Of a DNA stretch of 40,172 bases, positions 25,098 through 33,135 are shown one piece after another. The stretch comes from JBHENN01 sp046262015 (GTDB lineage: Bacteria; Actinomycetota; CADDZG01; WHSQ01), in assembly GCA_046262015.1 (NCBI GenBank), contig JBHENN010000020.1:1-40172 (forward strand), written 5' to 3'. The position numbers and the translations under genes are program-made. The number at the start of each line of letters is the position of its first letter. Within the stretch, counting starts at the first letter, position 1. Below the pieces are notes generated by a model, which ran no database searches, was not told where the DNA came from, and saw only the letters and a program-made list of their open reading frames with translations.

Positions 25098-25508
25098 TTA
25101 GGCGCTCTTCTCGGCCGCGCCCTTCTCGGCCGAGCCGGTGCCGCGCGGGGCGGACGGAGCGCGCCCGTCGGACCCTTTGGACCCAGAAGACGTCTTCGAG
25201 TCCCTGGAGTCCTTCGAGCCGGTGGAGTCCTTGGACCGGCTGGATCCCTTGGCCTTCGAAGAGTCCGTGGCCTCCTTGCGGTCCGTGGAGGTCTTCGACT
25301 CCTCCGTCGTGCTCGGCTTACCCTCCCCGGCCCCTTTCTTGTCGGTCGAGTAGAAGCCTGAGCCTTTGAATACGACGCCCACGGGCGAGTAGAGCTTGCG
25401 CAGTCTGCCGCCGCAGACCGCGCACACCTCCAGCGGCGGGTCCGTGAACGCTTGACGGGCCTCGACCCGCTCCGCGCATGCGGTACAGGTGTACTCGTAG
25501 ATGGGCAT
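25098..25508 (-). CDS. FmdB-type zinc-ribbon protein with low-complexity tail
   Basis: A 136-residue protein. Residues 1-50 are the FmdB regulatory/zinc-ribbon domain: MPIYEYTCTACAERVEA, then CAVCGG, giving two CxxC pairs, and the usual GVVFKGSGFYSTD. From residue 57 the protein is an imperfect repeat rich in Ser, Lys, Asp and Gly (units like SKDSTGSKDSRDSK) ending in EKGAAEKSA, with no predicted fold. FmdB proteins were linked to formamidase regulation, but most are of unknown role. Such tails are common in actinobacterial copies. Confidence 0.88.
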   Translation of the reverse strand: MPIYEYTCTACAERVEARQAFTDPPLEVCAVCGGRLRKLYSPVGVVFKGSGFYSTDKKGAGEGKPSTTEESKTSTDRKEATDSSKAKGSSRSKDSTGSKDSRDSKTSSGSKGSDGRAPSAPRGTGSAEKGAAEKSA

Positions 25509-25658
25509 GGTGGAGGCATCTTCTCACTCCGTGCCTGGGGTCCCGTCATCCCAGAGGCTGCAGGACCCGGCCGGGAGGCGCCGCGCCGGAGCGGCACGGA
25601 AGTAAAGTGCGGTCCAGGAAGTGCCGACAGTCTGGGCACAAACCGGGATCGGAGCTCG

Positions 25659-27665
25659 ATGTCACTGCAGCGGCGCCTCACCCTCTTCTTCGTGCTCATC
25701 GTCATCCTTCCCTTGGCGGCCGCCGGGTTCGTCGTGCAGCGCGTGGTCGTAGACGAGATAGCCAAACGCGCCCGGCTCTCGCTCGGCCCGGCTCTCGACG
25801 CGACCGCGGTCCTGTACGACGACCGCGCCGCGGCGATCACCGAGGCGGTCGGTGCCGCGATCGGTCCAGATTTCGTCCGCTTGGTGCAAGGCGGGACCCG
25901 GAGTCTCCTGGAAGCTCACCTGGAGGAGCTCCTCGCCGAGAGCGAGACCCTCGACTTCCTCGTCGTCCTCGACCGGGGCCGGGACATCTCTGCGTTCGGC
26001 GCGCGTCCCGGCCGGTTCCTCGAAGGGTTCGTGTCCCCCGGGCCCGGCGAGATAGTGGCCGCGGAGTCCGGCGGAGGCGATGGGTTCATCCGGGTCGAGA
26101 GCCCCCTGCGCGTTGCCGGTGGGGGCCCTCTGGGCAGTGTGATCGGCGGGTTCTGGCTCGATCAAGACTTCCTCGTCACCGCTCCGGAAGGCGTCGAGCT
26201 GTCGGTGGTGAGTGGCGACCGCGTCATCGCGTCGACCGCGCCGCTCGGCTCTACCGTGCCGCTCGAAGCCGACCAAGATGGTTTGTTCGAGGCGGACCTG
26301 GGCGGCGAAGGCCCGGCGGAGGCGCGCGCCCTGCCCGACGGAGGCATGACGTTGGTCGCGTCGACCCGGTCGACCGACATCGAGCGGCTCGCGAGCGGCT
26401 TGCAGCTCACCCTTGGAGGTCTGCTCCTGCTCGCGCTCGTTGGCACGGCCGTGCTTGCATACGTCCTGTCGCGCCTGATCACTCAGCCACTCGAGGAGCT
26501 CGCGCGCGGGGCGAATGCGATCGCGGAAGGTGATTTCGGCTAGCGCATCCCCGTCACCTCGAAGGACGAGGTCGGCCGGCTCGCGGCGGCGTTCAACCAC
26601 ATGACCGCCCAGCTGAGCGAGACGGTAGGCCAGCTGTCTACATCGCGAGACCAACTCCGCCGAACCGTGCGCAGGATCGGCGAGACCCTCAAGTCGACCC
26701 ACGACTTGAGGCAGATGCTCCAGTCGATCCTGAACACCGCGTCGGACGCGGTGCAGGCGGACGCGGCGATCCTGTGGACCTTCACGTCCACCCGCACCGA
26801 TCTCTACGCATCCCTCGTCAAGGGTGTTGCTACTTCGAACCTTGGGCGGGTCAGGGTCGGCGACGGGATCGTCGGACTGATCGCGGAGCGGGGGGTGAAG
26901 GTGATCCTGCCGTCGCCGGTAGGCGGACCCTCGCCGGCGGCAGGCGAGCCCAGCCATCCCAACGTGATCGGGGTTCCCCTGTACAGCCGCGATCGCATGA
27001 AGGGCGTCCTCACCACCTACCGGCGCGCCCAGAGCACGCCGTTCACGCAGGTAGACCGAGAGACGGTCGTCTTCCTCGCAGAGCAAGGCAACGTCGCGAT
27101 CGAGAACGTCGAGCTCCACGAGGAAGCTCAGCGGCTGTCGCTCACCGATGGTCTGACAGGGGTGTGGAACCGGCGGTACTTCCAGATGCAGTTCCGTCAG
27201 GTGCTCGCGACCTCGCAGCGCTTCCAGCGGCCGTTCAGCCTGCTCATGCTCGACCTCGACCTCTTCAAGGCGGTCAACGACTCCTACGGCCACCCCCGCG
27301 GCGATGCCATCCTCGTGGAGTTCGCACGGCGGGTCTCCAAGGTCCTTCGTGAGGTGGACACCTTCGCGCGCTACGGCGGCGAGGAGTTCGCCTGTTTGCT
27401 TTCGGAGACACATCTCGCGGGGGGCGCGGCGACGGCCGAGAAGGTGCGCGACGCGATCCGAGGCGAGCCGTTCGGGAACCTCGATGAGGAGATGATCCTG
27501 TTGACCGTCTCCATCGGTGTCGCTTCTTATCCGGAGCACGGCGACAACTTCAGGTCCATCGTCGAGGCGGCCGACCGCGCCCTCTACCGCGCCAAGCAAG
27601 AGGGGCGGGACCGCGTCGTGCTGGCCGGCGACGAACCGCCTCCGGGCCTCAGGATCGCGACCTAG
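25659..27665 (+). pseudogene. Membrane GAF-GGDEF diguanylate cyclase interrupted by an in-frame TAG
   Basis: One continuous reading frame of 668 codons with a single TAG at codon 295 (26541-26543). N-terminal membrane helix (about 8-28), an extracytoplasmic sensor domain to about 245, second helix (248-270), then a HAMP domain cut between GDFG and RIPVTSKDEVGRLAAAFNHM. After the stop the same frame continues through a coiled coil, a GAF domain (about 345-490) and an apparently active GGDEF domain: DGLTGVWNRR, LDLDLFKAVND, GGEEF (573-577) and an RxxD inhibitory site five residues before it (R564-D567). GGAG precedes the ATG. If real, the stop yields a sensor stub (294 residues) and possibly a soluble GAF-GGDEF protein from ATG 26601; a one-base error (from TAC, CAG or similar) is the alternative. 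No other decay is visible. Confidence 0.75.
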
Positions 27666-27670
27666 CCGAC

Positions 27671-27676
27671 TACACT
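27671..27676 (+). promoter_or_regulatory. Possible -10 (TACACT) for galU-moeA-moaC
   Basis: TACACT lies just after the GGDEF-gene stop and would start RNA near 27683, giving a leader of about 28 nt that contains AAAGGG before the galU GTG. Confidence 0.3.
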
Positions 27677-27710
27677 GCCGCGTCCAGTCGTCGTTCGCGA
27701 AAGGGCCCGC

Positions 27711-28598
27711 GTGGCCGTACGGAAAGCCGTCATACCTGCCGCCGGTCTGGGGACCCGTTTCCTCCCGGCTACCAAGTCCCAGCCGAAGGAGATGCTGCCG
27801 GTCGTCGACAAGCCCGGCATCCAGTATGTCGTCGAAGAAGCGTTGCGAGCGGGGCTGGACGACATCCTCGTCATCACCAGTCGCCACAAGGCCGCCCTGG
27901 AGGACCACTTCGACCGTTCGCTCGAGCTGGAGACGCGGCTCGAGATGGCCGGCAAGCACGCGGAGCTCGAGGAGGTGCGCCGGATCGGGTCGCTCGTCGA
28001 CATCCATTTCATCCGCCAGAAGGAACCGCTCGGATTCGGTGATGCGATGCGGTTGGCGAAGGACCATGTGGGCGACGAACCGTTCGCGGCCCTGGTGGCG
28101 GACATGATCGTCCCCGAGCCCACGGGCGACGAGCAGGCCCTCTTGCCGCGGATGCTCGAGATCTTCGAGAAGGAGGGTTCGTCCGCCGTGGTCGCCGTGC
28201 AGGAGGTTCCCCGATCTGAGATCTCGGCGTACGGCGCCGCCGACGTCGACCCGCTACAGGGGGACTTCGCGCGCCTCGTGGACATCGTGGAGAAACCGGC
28301 GGTAGAGGCCGCGCCCTCGAACCTCGCAGCCAGCGGGCGCTACATCTTGACGCCGGAGATCTTCGATGCGCTGGACGTTGCCGACCCCGGGGTCGGTGGC
28401 GAGCTACAGCTGACCGATGCGATCCGCGTGCTCGCTCGGCGAGGGAACGTGCACGCGTACGTCCACCGCGGTCCGATCTTCGACGTGGGCAACAAGAAGG
28501 CGTATCTGCGGGCGACGTTCGAGCTCGCCCTGCGCCGCTCGGACCTCTCCGGTGCGGTCAGGGAGATAGTCGAACGACTGGCGCAGCATCCGGCCTAG
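27711..28598 (+). CDS. galU: UTP--glucose-1-phosphate uridylyltransferase (GalU)
   Basis: A 295-residue nucleotidyltransferase producing UDP-glucose for glycans and cell-wall sugars. Seen: the N-terminal signature KAVIPAAGLGTRFLPATKSQPKEMLPV, here cited by its GLGTRFLPATK core, DKPGIQYVVEEA, VADMIV metal-binding Asp, VEKP, and the C-terminal FDVGNKKAYLRA. The GTG start has AAAGGG 5 nt upstream. Stop and moeA start overlap (TAGTG). In Streptomyces galU sits next to moeA and sepX, matching this neighbourhood. Confidence 0.94.
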   Translation: MAVRKAVIPAAGLGTRFLPATKSQPKEMLPVVDKPGIQYVVEEALRAGLDDILVITSRHKAALEDHFDRSLELETRLEMAGKHAELEEVRRIGSLVDIHFIRQKEPLGFGDAMRLAKDHVGDEPFAALVADMIVPEPTGDEQALLPRMLEIFEKEGSSAVVAVQEVPRSEISAYGAADVDPLQGDFARLVDIVEKPAVEAAPSNLAASGRYILTPEIFDALDVADPGVGGELQLTDAIRVLARRGNVHAYVHRGPIFDVGNKKAYLRATFELALRRSDLSGAVREIVERLAQHPA

Positions 28599-29824
28599 TG
28601 ATCTCGGTCGACGAGGCTCGCGCGCGCGTCCTGGCGGCGGTGGCGCCGGTGAGGCCGGTGGAGCTGCGCGTCGCCAACGCTCTCGGCGCGGTGCTGGCGA
28701 CGGATCTCGATGCACCCCACGCCCTCCCCCGGTTCGACAACTCGTCGATGGACGGGTTCGCGGTGCATGCGAGCGATTGCGGTTCCGCCTCGCCGGAGTC
28801 CCCGGTGGGGCTACGCGTGGTGGGCGAGGTACGCGCCGGAGATCCAGGCGACCACTCGGTCCGGCCTGGTACCGCGGCGCGCATCATGACCGGCGCGCCG
28901 GTCCCCCCCGGGGCCGACGCGATCGTTCCGGTCGAGGAGACGCGTCTGCAGGGAGACCGCGTGCTCGTCCAGGCACCGGCCGAGCCGGGCCGGTTCATCA
29001 GGCGCGCCGGTGAGGACGTTCAGACGGGTGACCTGTTGATCCGCGCCGGGACCGAGCTGCGCGCGGGAGAGCTCGCACTCGCGGCCTCCGTCGGTGCGTC
29101 GCCGCTCCTGGTGCGCCCCGCGCCGCGGGTCGCGGTGGTCGTCACCGGCGACGAGCTCGTCGAGCCCGAGACCCAGCCGGGCCCAGGACAGATCCGGGAC
29201 TCGAACTCGATCGCGCTTTCGGCCCTGGTGCGGGAGGCGGGCGGCGAGGCGCTGCTGTCCACACCGGTACCCGACGAGCTCGGGGCGGTCGAGGACGCGT
29301 TCCGGCGCGCCGCCGCGCGTGCCGACCTGGTGGTGTCGTCGGGCGGCGTGGCGGTCGGCGATCACGACTTCGTGAAGGAGGCGATCGAAGGGCTGGGCCG
29401 GATAGACCTGTGGCGCGTGGCGATGCAGCCCGGCAAGCCCGTGGTGCTGGGCGCGATCGGCGACGTGCCCTTCCTCGGTCTTCCCGGCAACCCGGTGTCG
29501 ATCCACATCTCGTTCGAGCAGTTCGTGCGCCCCGCCATCCGCAGGCTGAGAGGCTGTAGCGCTCTGCTGCGGCCGACGATCTCGGCGCGTCTGTCGGGTC
29601 CCCTGGACAAACCCGCCGGCCGCCTGCACTTCGTGCGCGTCCGACTCAGCGCCGTTCCGGGCGGGTGGGTGGCGGTGCCCACCGGACCCCAGGGGTCACA
29701 CATCCAGTCGAGCCTGATCGGCTGCCACGGTGTGGCGCGGTTCCCGCGCACGGCCACGCGGCTCGCCGACGGCGAGGAGGTTACGGTCGAGGTGTGGCGA
29801 TTGCCGGAGGCCGAAGCATCGTGA
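28598..29824 (+). CDS. moeA: Molybdopterin molybdenumtransferase (MoeA)
   Basis: A 408-residue enzyme that inserts molybdate into adenylated molybdopterin. Motifs: FDNSSMDGFAV, RIMTGAPVPPGADAIV, VVVTGDELVEP, the VSSGGVAVGDHDFVK loop, MQPGKPVVLG and FLGLPGNPVS. Full length with C-terminal domain IV. GTG start overlaps the galU stop by one base (TAGTG); its end overlaps moaC by GTGA. The gene may act in cofactor synthesis or, as in several actinobacteria, belong to the SepX-linked MoeA/gephyrin-like group. Confidence 0.93.
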   Translation: MISVDEARARVLAAVAPVRPVELRVANALGAVLATDLDAPHALPRFDNSSMDGFAVHASDCGSASPESPVGLRVVGEVRAGDPGDHSVRPGTAARIMTGAPVPPGADAIVPVEETRLQGDRVLVQAPAEPGRFIRRAGEDVQTGDLLIRAGTELRAGELALAASVGASPLLVRPAPRVAVVVTGDELVEPETQPGPGQIRDSNSIALSALVREAGGEALLSTPVPDELGAVEDAFRRAAARADLVVSSGGVAVGDHDFVKEAIEGLGRIDLWRVAMQPGKPVVLGAIGDVPFLGLPGNPVSIHISFEQFVRPAIRRLRGCSALLRPTISARLSGPLDKPAGRLHFVRVRLSAVPGGWVAVPTGPQGSHIQSSLIGCHGVARFPRTATRLADGEEVTVEVWRLPEAEAS

Positions 29825-30288
29825 CGGCCGACAACAGGGGCGAGCCTGCGGCCCGCATGGTCGACGTCACCGGCAAGGAGGTCACCGATCGTGAGGCGGC
29901 CGCGGAAGGTCTCGTGCGTATGACCGGAGCTACGCGCGATCGTGTCGCCGCGCGCGCTCTCGACAAGGGAGATGCTCTCGAGACCGCGCGTATCGCGGGC
30001 ATCATGGCAGCCAAGAAGACGTCCGAACTGATCCCGCTGTGCCATCCGATCGATGTGGGCGCGGTGGAGGTAGCGGTCGAGCCCGTAGACGCCGGCATCG
30101 CGATCCGGGCGGTCGTGCGAACCGCGGCGCGCACCGGGGTGGAGATGGAGGCCCTGACCGCGGTCGCGGTGGCCGCTCTGACGATCTACGACATGGTCAA
30201 GGGTCTCGAGCCCGCCGTCGAGATCGACGAGATCCGGTTGGCGTCCAAACGCGGGGGCCGCTCAGGCCCATGGGACCGCGATGGTTAG
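29821..30288 (+). CDS. moaC: Cyclic pyranopterin monophosphate synthase (MoaC)
   Basis: A 155-residue hexameric enzyme for the second half of the first step of molybdenum cofactor synthesis. Conserved elements: ARMVDVTGKEVTDREAAA, GIMAAKKTSELIPLCHPI, TGVEMEALTAVAVAALT and IYDMVKGLE, including the catalytic Lys and His. GTG at 29821 overlaps the moeA stop; the longer frame from 29665 runs within moeA. No moaA, moaE or moaD is present in the window. Confidence 0.94.
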   Translation: MTADNRGEPAARMVDVTGKEVTDREAAAEGLVRMTGATRDRVAARALDKGDALETARIAGIMAAKKTSELIPLCHPIDVGAVEVAVEPVDAGIAIRAVVRTAARTGVEMEALTAVAVAALTIYDMVKGLEPAVEIDEIRLASKRGGRSGPWDRDG

Positions 30289-30318
30289 GTGAGGTCATCC
30301 GCGTCCGCCGAACCGTCG

Positions 30319-31449
30319 CTATGGTAACGATGAGCCCACCGCGTCCGTAAGAGCTCCAGCGATCCACAAACGCCGGGGACGACCCGCCCGCCTGGACACC
30401 ACCTCGATAGGCTCGATGATGCCTCGATCCGACAGTGTCTCGAGAGCCCCGCGCGCGGCACGCTCGGATACGCCTACGCATCCGGCGACGAGAGCCGCGC
30501 TGAGTACGGGAAGCTCGGGAAGGACCTCGATCACCCGACGGGCGGCGGCATCGGAGCGGAGGTCACGGAGCCGGTCGCGCCAGTCGGCTAAGAGCATCTG
30601 GATCCGGGTGACGAACGCGGCCTCGCCGTTGGCGGCGCGTAGGACGATCCCGGCGAACCATCCGACCCATGCGTCAAGTGGCCCCTCCCGGAACGCATGA
30701 AGCCCCGATAGGTAACCACCCGGGTCGCGCGCGATCAGAACGCTGACGGGGGGCGGAACGACCACCCGTTCACGACGACCCAAGATCCACCCGATCAGCA
30801 CGCGCCCGATCCGGCCGTTGCCATCTCCGTAGGGGTGGATCGTCTCGAACTGAGCGTGCGCCACCGCGGCTTGTGTCACGGGATCGAGATCGTCCCGGTT
30901 GGCGAACGCGACCAGGTCGTCCATGAGGTCGCCGACCAGATCCGGCGGTGGTGGAACGAAGGCTGCGTCCAGCGGGGAGGAGCCGCCGATCCATCCCTGG
31001 GCCGTGCGGAAGCGGCCCACCATCTCGCCGGGTAGCGTCCCATGGCGCATGAGTTGCTTGTGCCACCGGTGCAGCGTTCGAAGCGTCAAGGGCCGTCGGA
31101 CATCGTCGGCGATGGCCCAGCGCAGGGTCGCGAGGTTGTCCGCGATCCAGGCGGCGGTGCCTCCGACGGCATCGGGTTCTGCCTCGGCCAGTGCGACCAA
31201 GCCGGCCGGCGCTCTCACTCCCTCGATGTCGGAGGAAGCTACCCCCTCCGCCCTCAGGAGCAGGCGCGCGAGAGGTTCCCAGGCGACCGGCAGTTGCGCG
31301 TTCGCCAGCCGGACCGCCGCGGCGGCTTGCTCGGTGCGCCGGACCACTTCGACGGAGAGCTCGAGGTCGAGCGTGGTGAGCGGGTTCGGAACCCACGCCC
31401 GGGCGGCCCGTCCCCGCCACGTGATCCCCGTCGCGCCCCCGGTCGCCAC
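30319..31449 (-). CDS. Fic-domain protein with N-terminal inhibitory motif
   Basis: A 376-residue cytoplasmic Fic protein, family AMP transferase. The catalytic motif is intact as HPYGDGNGRIGR (205-216). The class II inhibitory helix is in the same chain: SSDIEG (72-77) fits [S/T]xxxE[G/N], with Glu76 expected to block ATP until relieved. After the Fic core, residues about 300-376 form a winged-helix-like domain (AALVAGCVGVSERAARGALE), as in the Fic/DUF4172-DUF977 group often involved in autoregulation. GTG at 31449 follows GAGGAAGG with only 3 nt between; it also overlaps by one base the stop of a 7-codon upstream frame. No separate antitoxin gene is visible. Confidence 0.9.
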   Translation of the reverse strand: MATGGATGITWRGRAARAWVPNPLTTLDLELSVEVVRRTEQAAAAVRLANAQLPVAWEPLARLLLRAEGVASSDIEGVRAPAGLVALAEAEPDAVGGTAAWIADNLATLRWAIADDVRRPLTLRTLHRWHKQLMRHGTLPGEMVGRFRTAQGWIGGSSPLDAAFVPPPPDLVGDLMDDLVAFANRDDLDPVTQAAVAHAQFETIHPYGDGNGRIGRVLIGWILGRRERVVVPPPVSVLIARDPGGYLSGLHAFREGPLDAWVGWFAGIVLRAANGEAAFVTRIQMLLADWRDRLRDLRSDAAARRVIEVLPELPVLSAALVAGCVGVSERAARGALETLSDRGIIEPIEVVSRRAGRPRRLWIAGALTDAVGSSLP

Positions 31450-31472
31450 TATCCTTCCTCAAAGCGCGTCAT
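31449..31472 (-). CDS. Seven-codon upstream reading frame coupled to fic
   Basis: ATG at 31472 encodes MTRFEEG and a TAG whose G is the first base of the fic GTG (TAGTG). A TATCCT hexamer ends 6 nt before the ATG, so this mini-frame would be at the very 5' end of a leaderless transcript and its terminating ribosomes could restart at fic. It is too short to test by composition. Confidence 0.4.
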   Translation of the reverse strand: MTRFEEG

Positions 31473-31504
31473 TACGGAAGGATAGCGTGAGAACCTACCG
31501 TAAT
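31471..31504. repeat. Second, interleaved 7-bp inverted repeat upstream of fic
   Basis: ATTACGG (31471-31477) and CCGTAAT (31498-31504), 20-nt spacer, sharing two bases with the other repeat. The arms flank the candidate fic promoter (-35 zone and start site). Confidence 0.5.
31479..31484 (-). promoter_or_regulatory. Candidate promoter -10 (TATCCT) of the fic transcript
   Basis: Minus-strand TATCCT followed by 6 nt and the ATG of the 7-codon frame at 31472; identical to the tldD and tRNA hexamers. An alternative -10 is TATTAC at 31505-31500. Confidence 0.4.
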
Positions 31505-31549
31505 ATGGTCTCTACCCAGGGCCGGCGCCCCCTGCGCATGACCCCTGCT

Positions 31550-31954
31550 TCAGCCCTCGACGACCACGAGCCCGGTCATGCCCGAGTCCTCGTGGGGGAT
31601 GCAGAAGTACCGATAGGTCCCGGGCTGGTCGAGCCGGACCGCGAACGTCTCGCCTTCGGTGAGCAACTCGGACGCGAGGTCGTCGCGCGCCGCCGCTTCG
31701 CTGCGGTGCTTCCCGCTACTGAAGTAAGGCGCTCCATCCGGCAGCCCGTCCCGGTACGCGGTCACCGTGTGGGCATCCTCGCTGCGACCGACCCAGGTGA
31801 CTGTCTCCCCGGCGCGGATCGTTATCCGCTCGGGCTCGAACCTCCGACCCGCAGCGAGCTCGACCACGGGGCCCTCGTCCGGGGTGCAACCGGCAAGCAG
31901 GACGGAAGTGAGGGCGACCGCCACGACCCATCCCGGCGCGCCGGGGCGCGTCAC
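31550..31954 (-). CDS. Cupredoxin lipoprotein (plastocyanin-like)
   Basis: A 134-residue exported blue-copper-type protein. Signal helix (8-22) ends in the lipobox LLAGC (C23), so it should be lipid-anchored outside the membrane. The mature domain has the type 1 copper ligands in plastocyanin order: H62 (DAHTV), C118, H121 and M126 in YFCIPHEDSGM. The GTG start overlaps the stop of the ZIP-family gene (GTGA). Last gene of the metal operon; as a soluble electron carrier it could pass electrons to or from the multicopper oxidase, which is inference. Confidence 0.88.
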   Translation of the reverse strand: MTRPGAPGWVVAVALTSVLLAGCTPDEGPVVELAAGRRFEPERITIRAGETVTWVGRSEDAHTVTAYRDGLPDGAPYFSSGKHRSEAAARDDLASELLTEGETFAVRLDQPGTYRYFCIPHEDSGMTGLVVVEG

Positions 31955-33135
31955 GCAGCGAGCAGCCCGGTTGCGTACATGAAGAGGAAGCCGACCAGCA
32001 ACCCAACGGCCCCGATGACGCTCGTCAAGCCCGCATCGGTGCGGATGCTTCGTGCGATCTGCCACACCACGACCGCGATCGCACCTGCCGCGACGCCGAA
32101 CGCGAGCGCGCTCCACGCCGCGGAGAACGCGAAGCCGCCGGCGAGCGCGCCGGCGATCGTAGGCGCGCCGGCAACGACACCGAGCCCGACGAAGTGCAGC
32201 AACGAGGGTCGCTGCCGCTCCTTGCCCAGCGGAGCCACGATAGCCAGGCCCTCGGTGGTGTTGTGAACCGCGAAACCGACCACGAGGAAGGTGCCCAGCG
32301 CTATCTCGCCGGCGGCGAGGGCGGCGCCGACGGCGAGACCTTCGCCGAGGTTGTGGAGCCCGATGCCCCCGGCCACGAGGTATGCGAGGGCGAGACCGCT
32401 CGCCCCCCGGGCCGCGCCTCTGCCTCGCCGACCTTCTAGCGACCGGTCGAGAACCACGAGGCACAGGACCGCGGCCAAGAGCCCCGCGCCGAACAGGGAG
32501 AGACCGTCGAGCGCCGCACCCGCTTGGCCGGCGAGCTCGAGACCCTCCGCGACGGTGTCCAACAGCAGGAACACGAGCAGCCCGACCGTGAATGCGAGGA
32601 AGAACGCCAACCACCGAGCGGACGCTCGCCGCAGCGCGGGGAACCACAGCAGGCCGATCGCGACGGGGATCACGCCGATATAGAGACCCAGCAGCGCGTA
32701 GACGAGGAAGGTAGACCAGGTCGCCTCCGGGGTAAGCGAGGCCACCTCGATGTCGTGCTCGAGCACCGCCCCCGTCGACGTGACGAGTCCGATGTGTACG
32801 GGCAGCCCTTCATCCCACGGATAGGGGATGTCCAGCGTCGCGGACTCCAGCCGGCCCAGCTCGGGATCGCTGATCGTGAAGGCGTTGTAGGCCTCGTTGA
32901 CCAGGACCTGCGCGATGCGCACCGGGTCGGGACCCCCGTTCCTGACCGCCAGGGTGATCCGGTCCTCGGTGAGCACCGTCCGCTCTACCGTGACCTCCTC
33001 CACCGGTGGGACGGCGCGTAGGTCCCCCAAGGGATCGAGGGCTATGAACCCGGCCACCAACACGGCGATCACGGCCAGGGGGAGCGCAGCGAGCAGCGGA
33101 TTGGGGAGCCGTGCGACGGCGGAGGCGTCCCCCAT
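31951..33135 (-). CDS. ZIP-family membrane protein with N-terminal extracytoplasmic domain
   Basis: A 394-residue protein. The C-terminal two thirds are a ZIP-type divalent-metal transporter with about eight helices; the two binding helices are recognisable as GGIGLHNLGEGLAVGAAL and VGFAVHNTTEGLAIVAPL, each with HNxxEG. In front of this a first membrane helix (about 15-35) is followed by some 100 residues of beta-rich extracytoplasmic domain that standard ZIP proteins lack. ATG at 33135 overlaps the oxidase stop by one base (TGATG); a longer frame to 33162 is not needed. Cargo is probably Fe, Mn, Zn or Cu; direction of transport is not deducible. Confidence 0.88.
   Translation of the reverse strand: MGDASAVARLPNPLLAALPLAVIAVLVAGFIALDPLGDLRAVPPVEEVTVERTVLTEDRITLAVRNGGPDPVRIAQVLVNEAYNAFTISDPELGRLESATLDIPYPWDEGLPVHIGLVTSTGAVLEHDIEVASLTPEATWSTFLVYALLGLYIGVIPVAIGLLWFPALRRASARWLAFFLAFTVGLLVFLLLDTVAEGLELAGQAGAALDGLSLFGAGLLAAVLCLVVLDRSLEGRRGRGAARGASGLALAYLVAGGIGLHNLGEGLAVGAALAAGEIALGTFLVVGFAVHNTTEGLAIVAPLGKERQRPSLLHFVGLGVVAGAPTIAGALAGGFAFSAAWSALAFGVAAGAIAVVVWQIARSIRTDAGLTSVIGAVGLLVGFLFMYATGLLAA

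Larger units (their letters stand above)
31449..31485. repeat. 10-bp perfect inverted repeat over the fic start and -10
   Basis: CTATCCTTCC (31449-31458) and GGAAGGATAG (31476-31485), 17-nt spacer. On the minus strand one arm contains the candidate -10 TATCCT, the other the fic Shine-Dalgarno and first start base. If both arms are transcribed they form a hairpin hiding the ribosome site; otherwise this is an operator. Confidence 0.6.

Noticed and set aside
25180..25300. Direct DNA repeats resembling a CRISPR or tandem-repeat array
   Set aside because: The repetition is the codon pattern of the Ser/Lys/Asp-rich FmdB tail, with no regular repeat-spacer period.
26541..26543. Amber recoding (e.g. 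pyrrolysine) at the GGDEF-gene TAG
   Set aside because: TAG is a normal terminator for other genes here (tetR, menE, fic, IMPase-like, galU), and no pyl genes or special context are visible.
25662..28067. 801-residue minus-strand open frame across the GGDEF and galU genes
   Set aside because: Antisense shadow with no recognisable domain; both plus-strand genes have clear family motifs.
31517..31534. CAGGG/CCCTG hairpin after the cupredoxin gene as a terminator
   Set aside because: Only a 5-bp stem in very GC-rich sequence and no T-tract; not distinguishable from chance.
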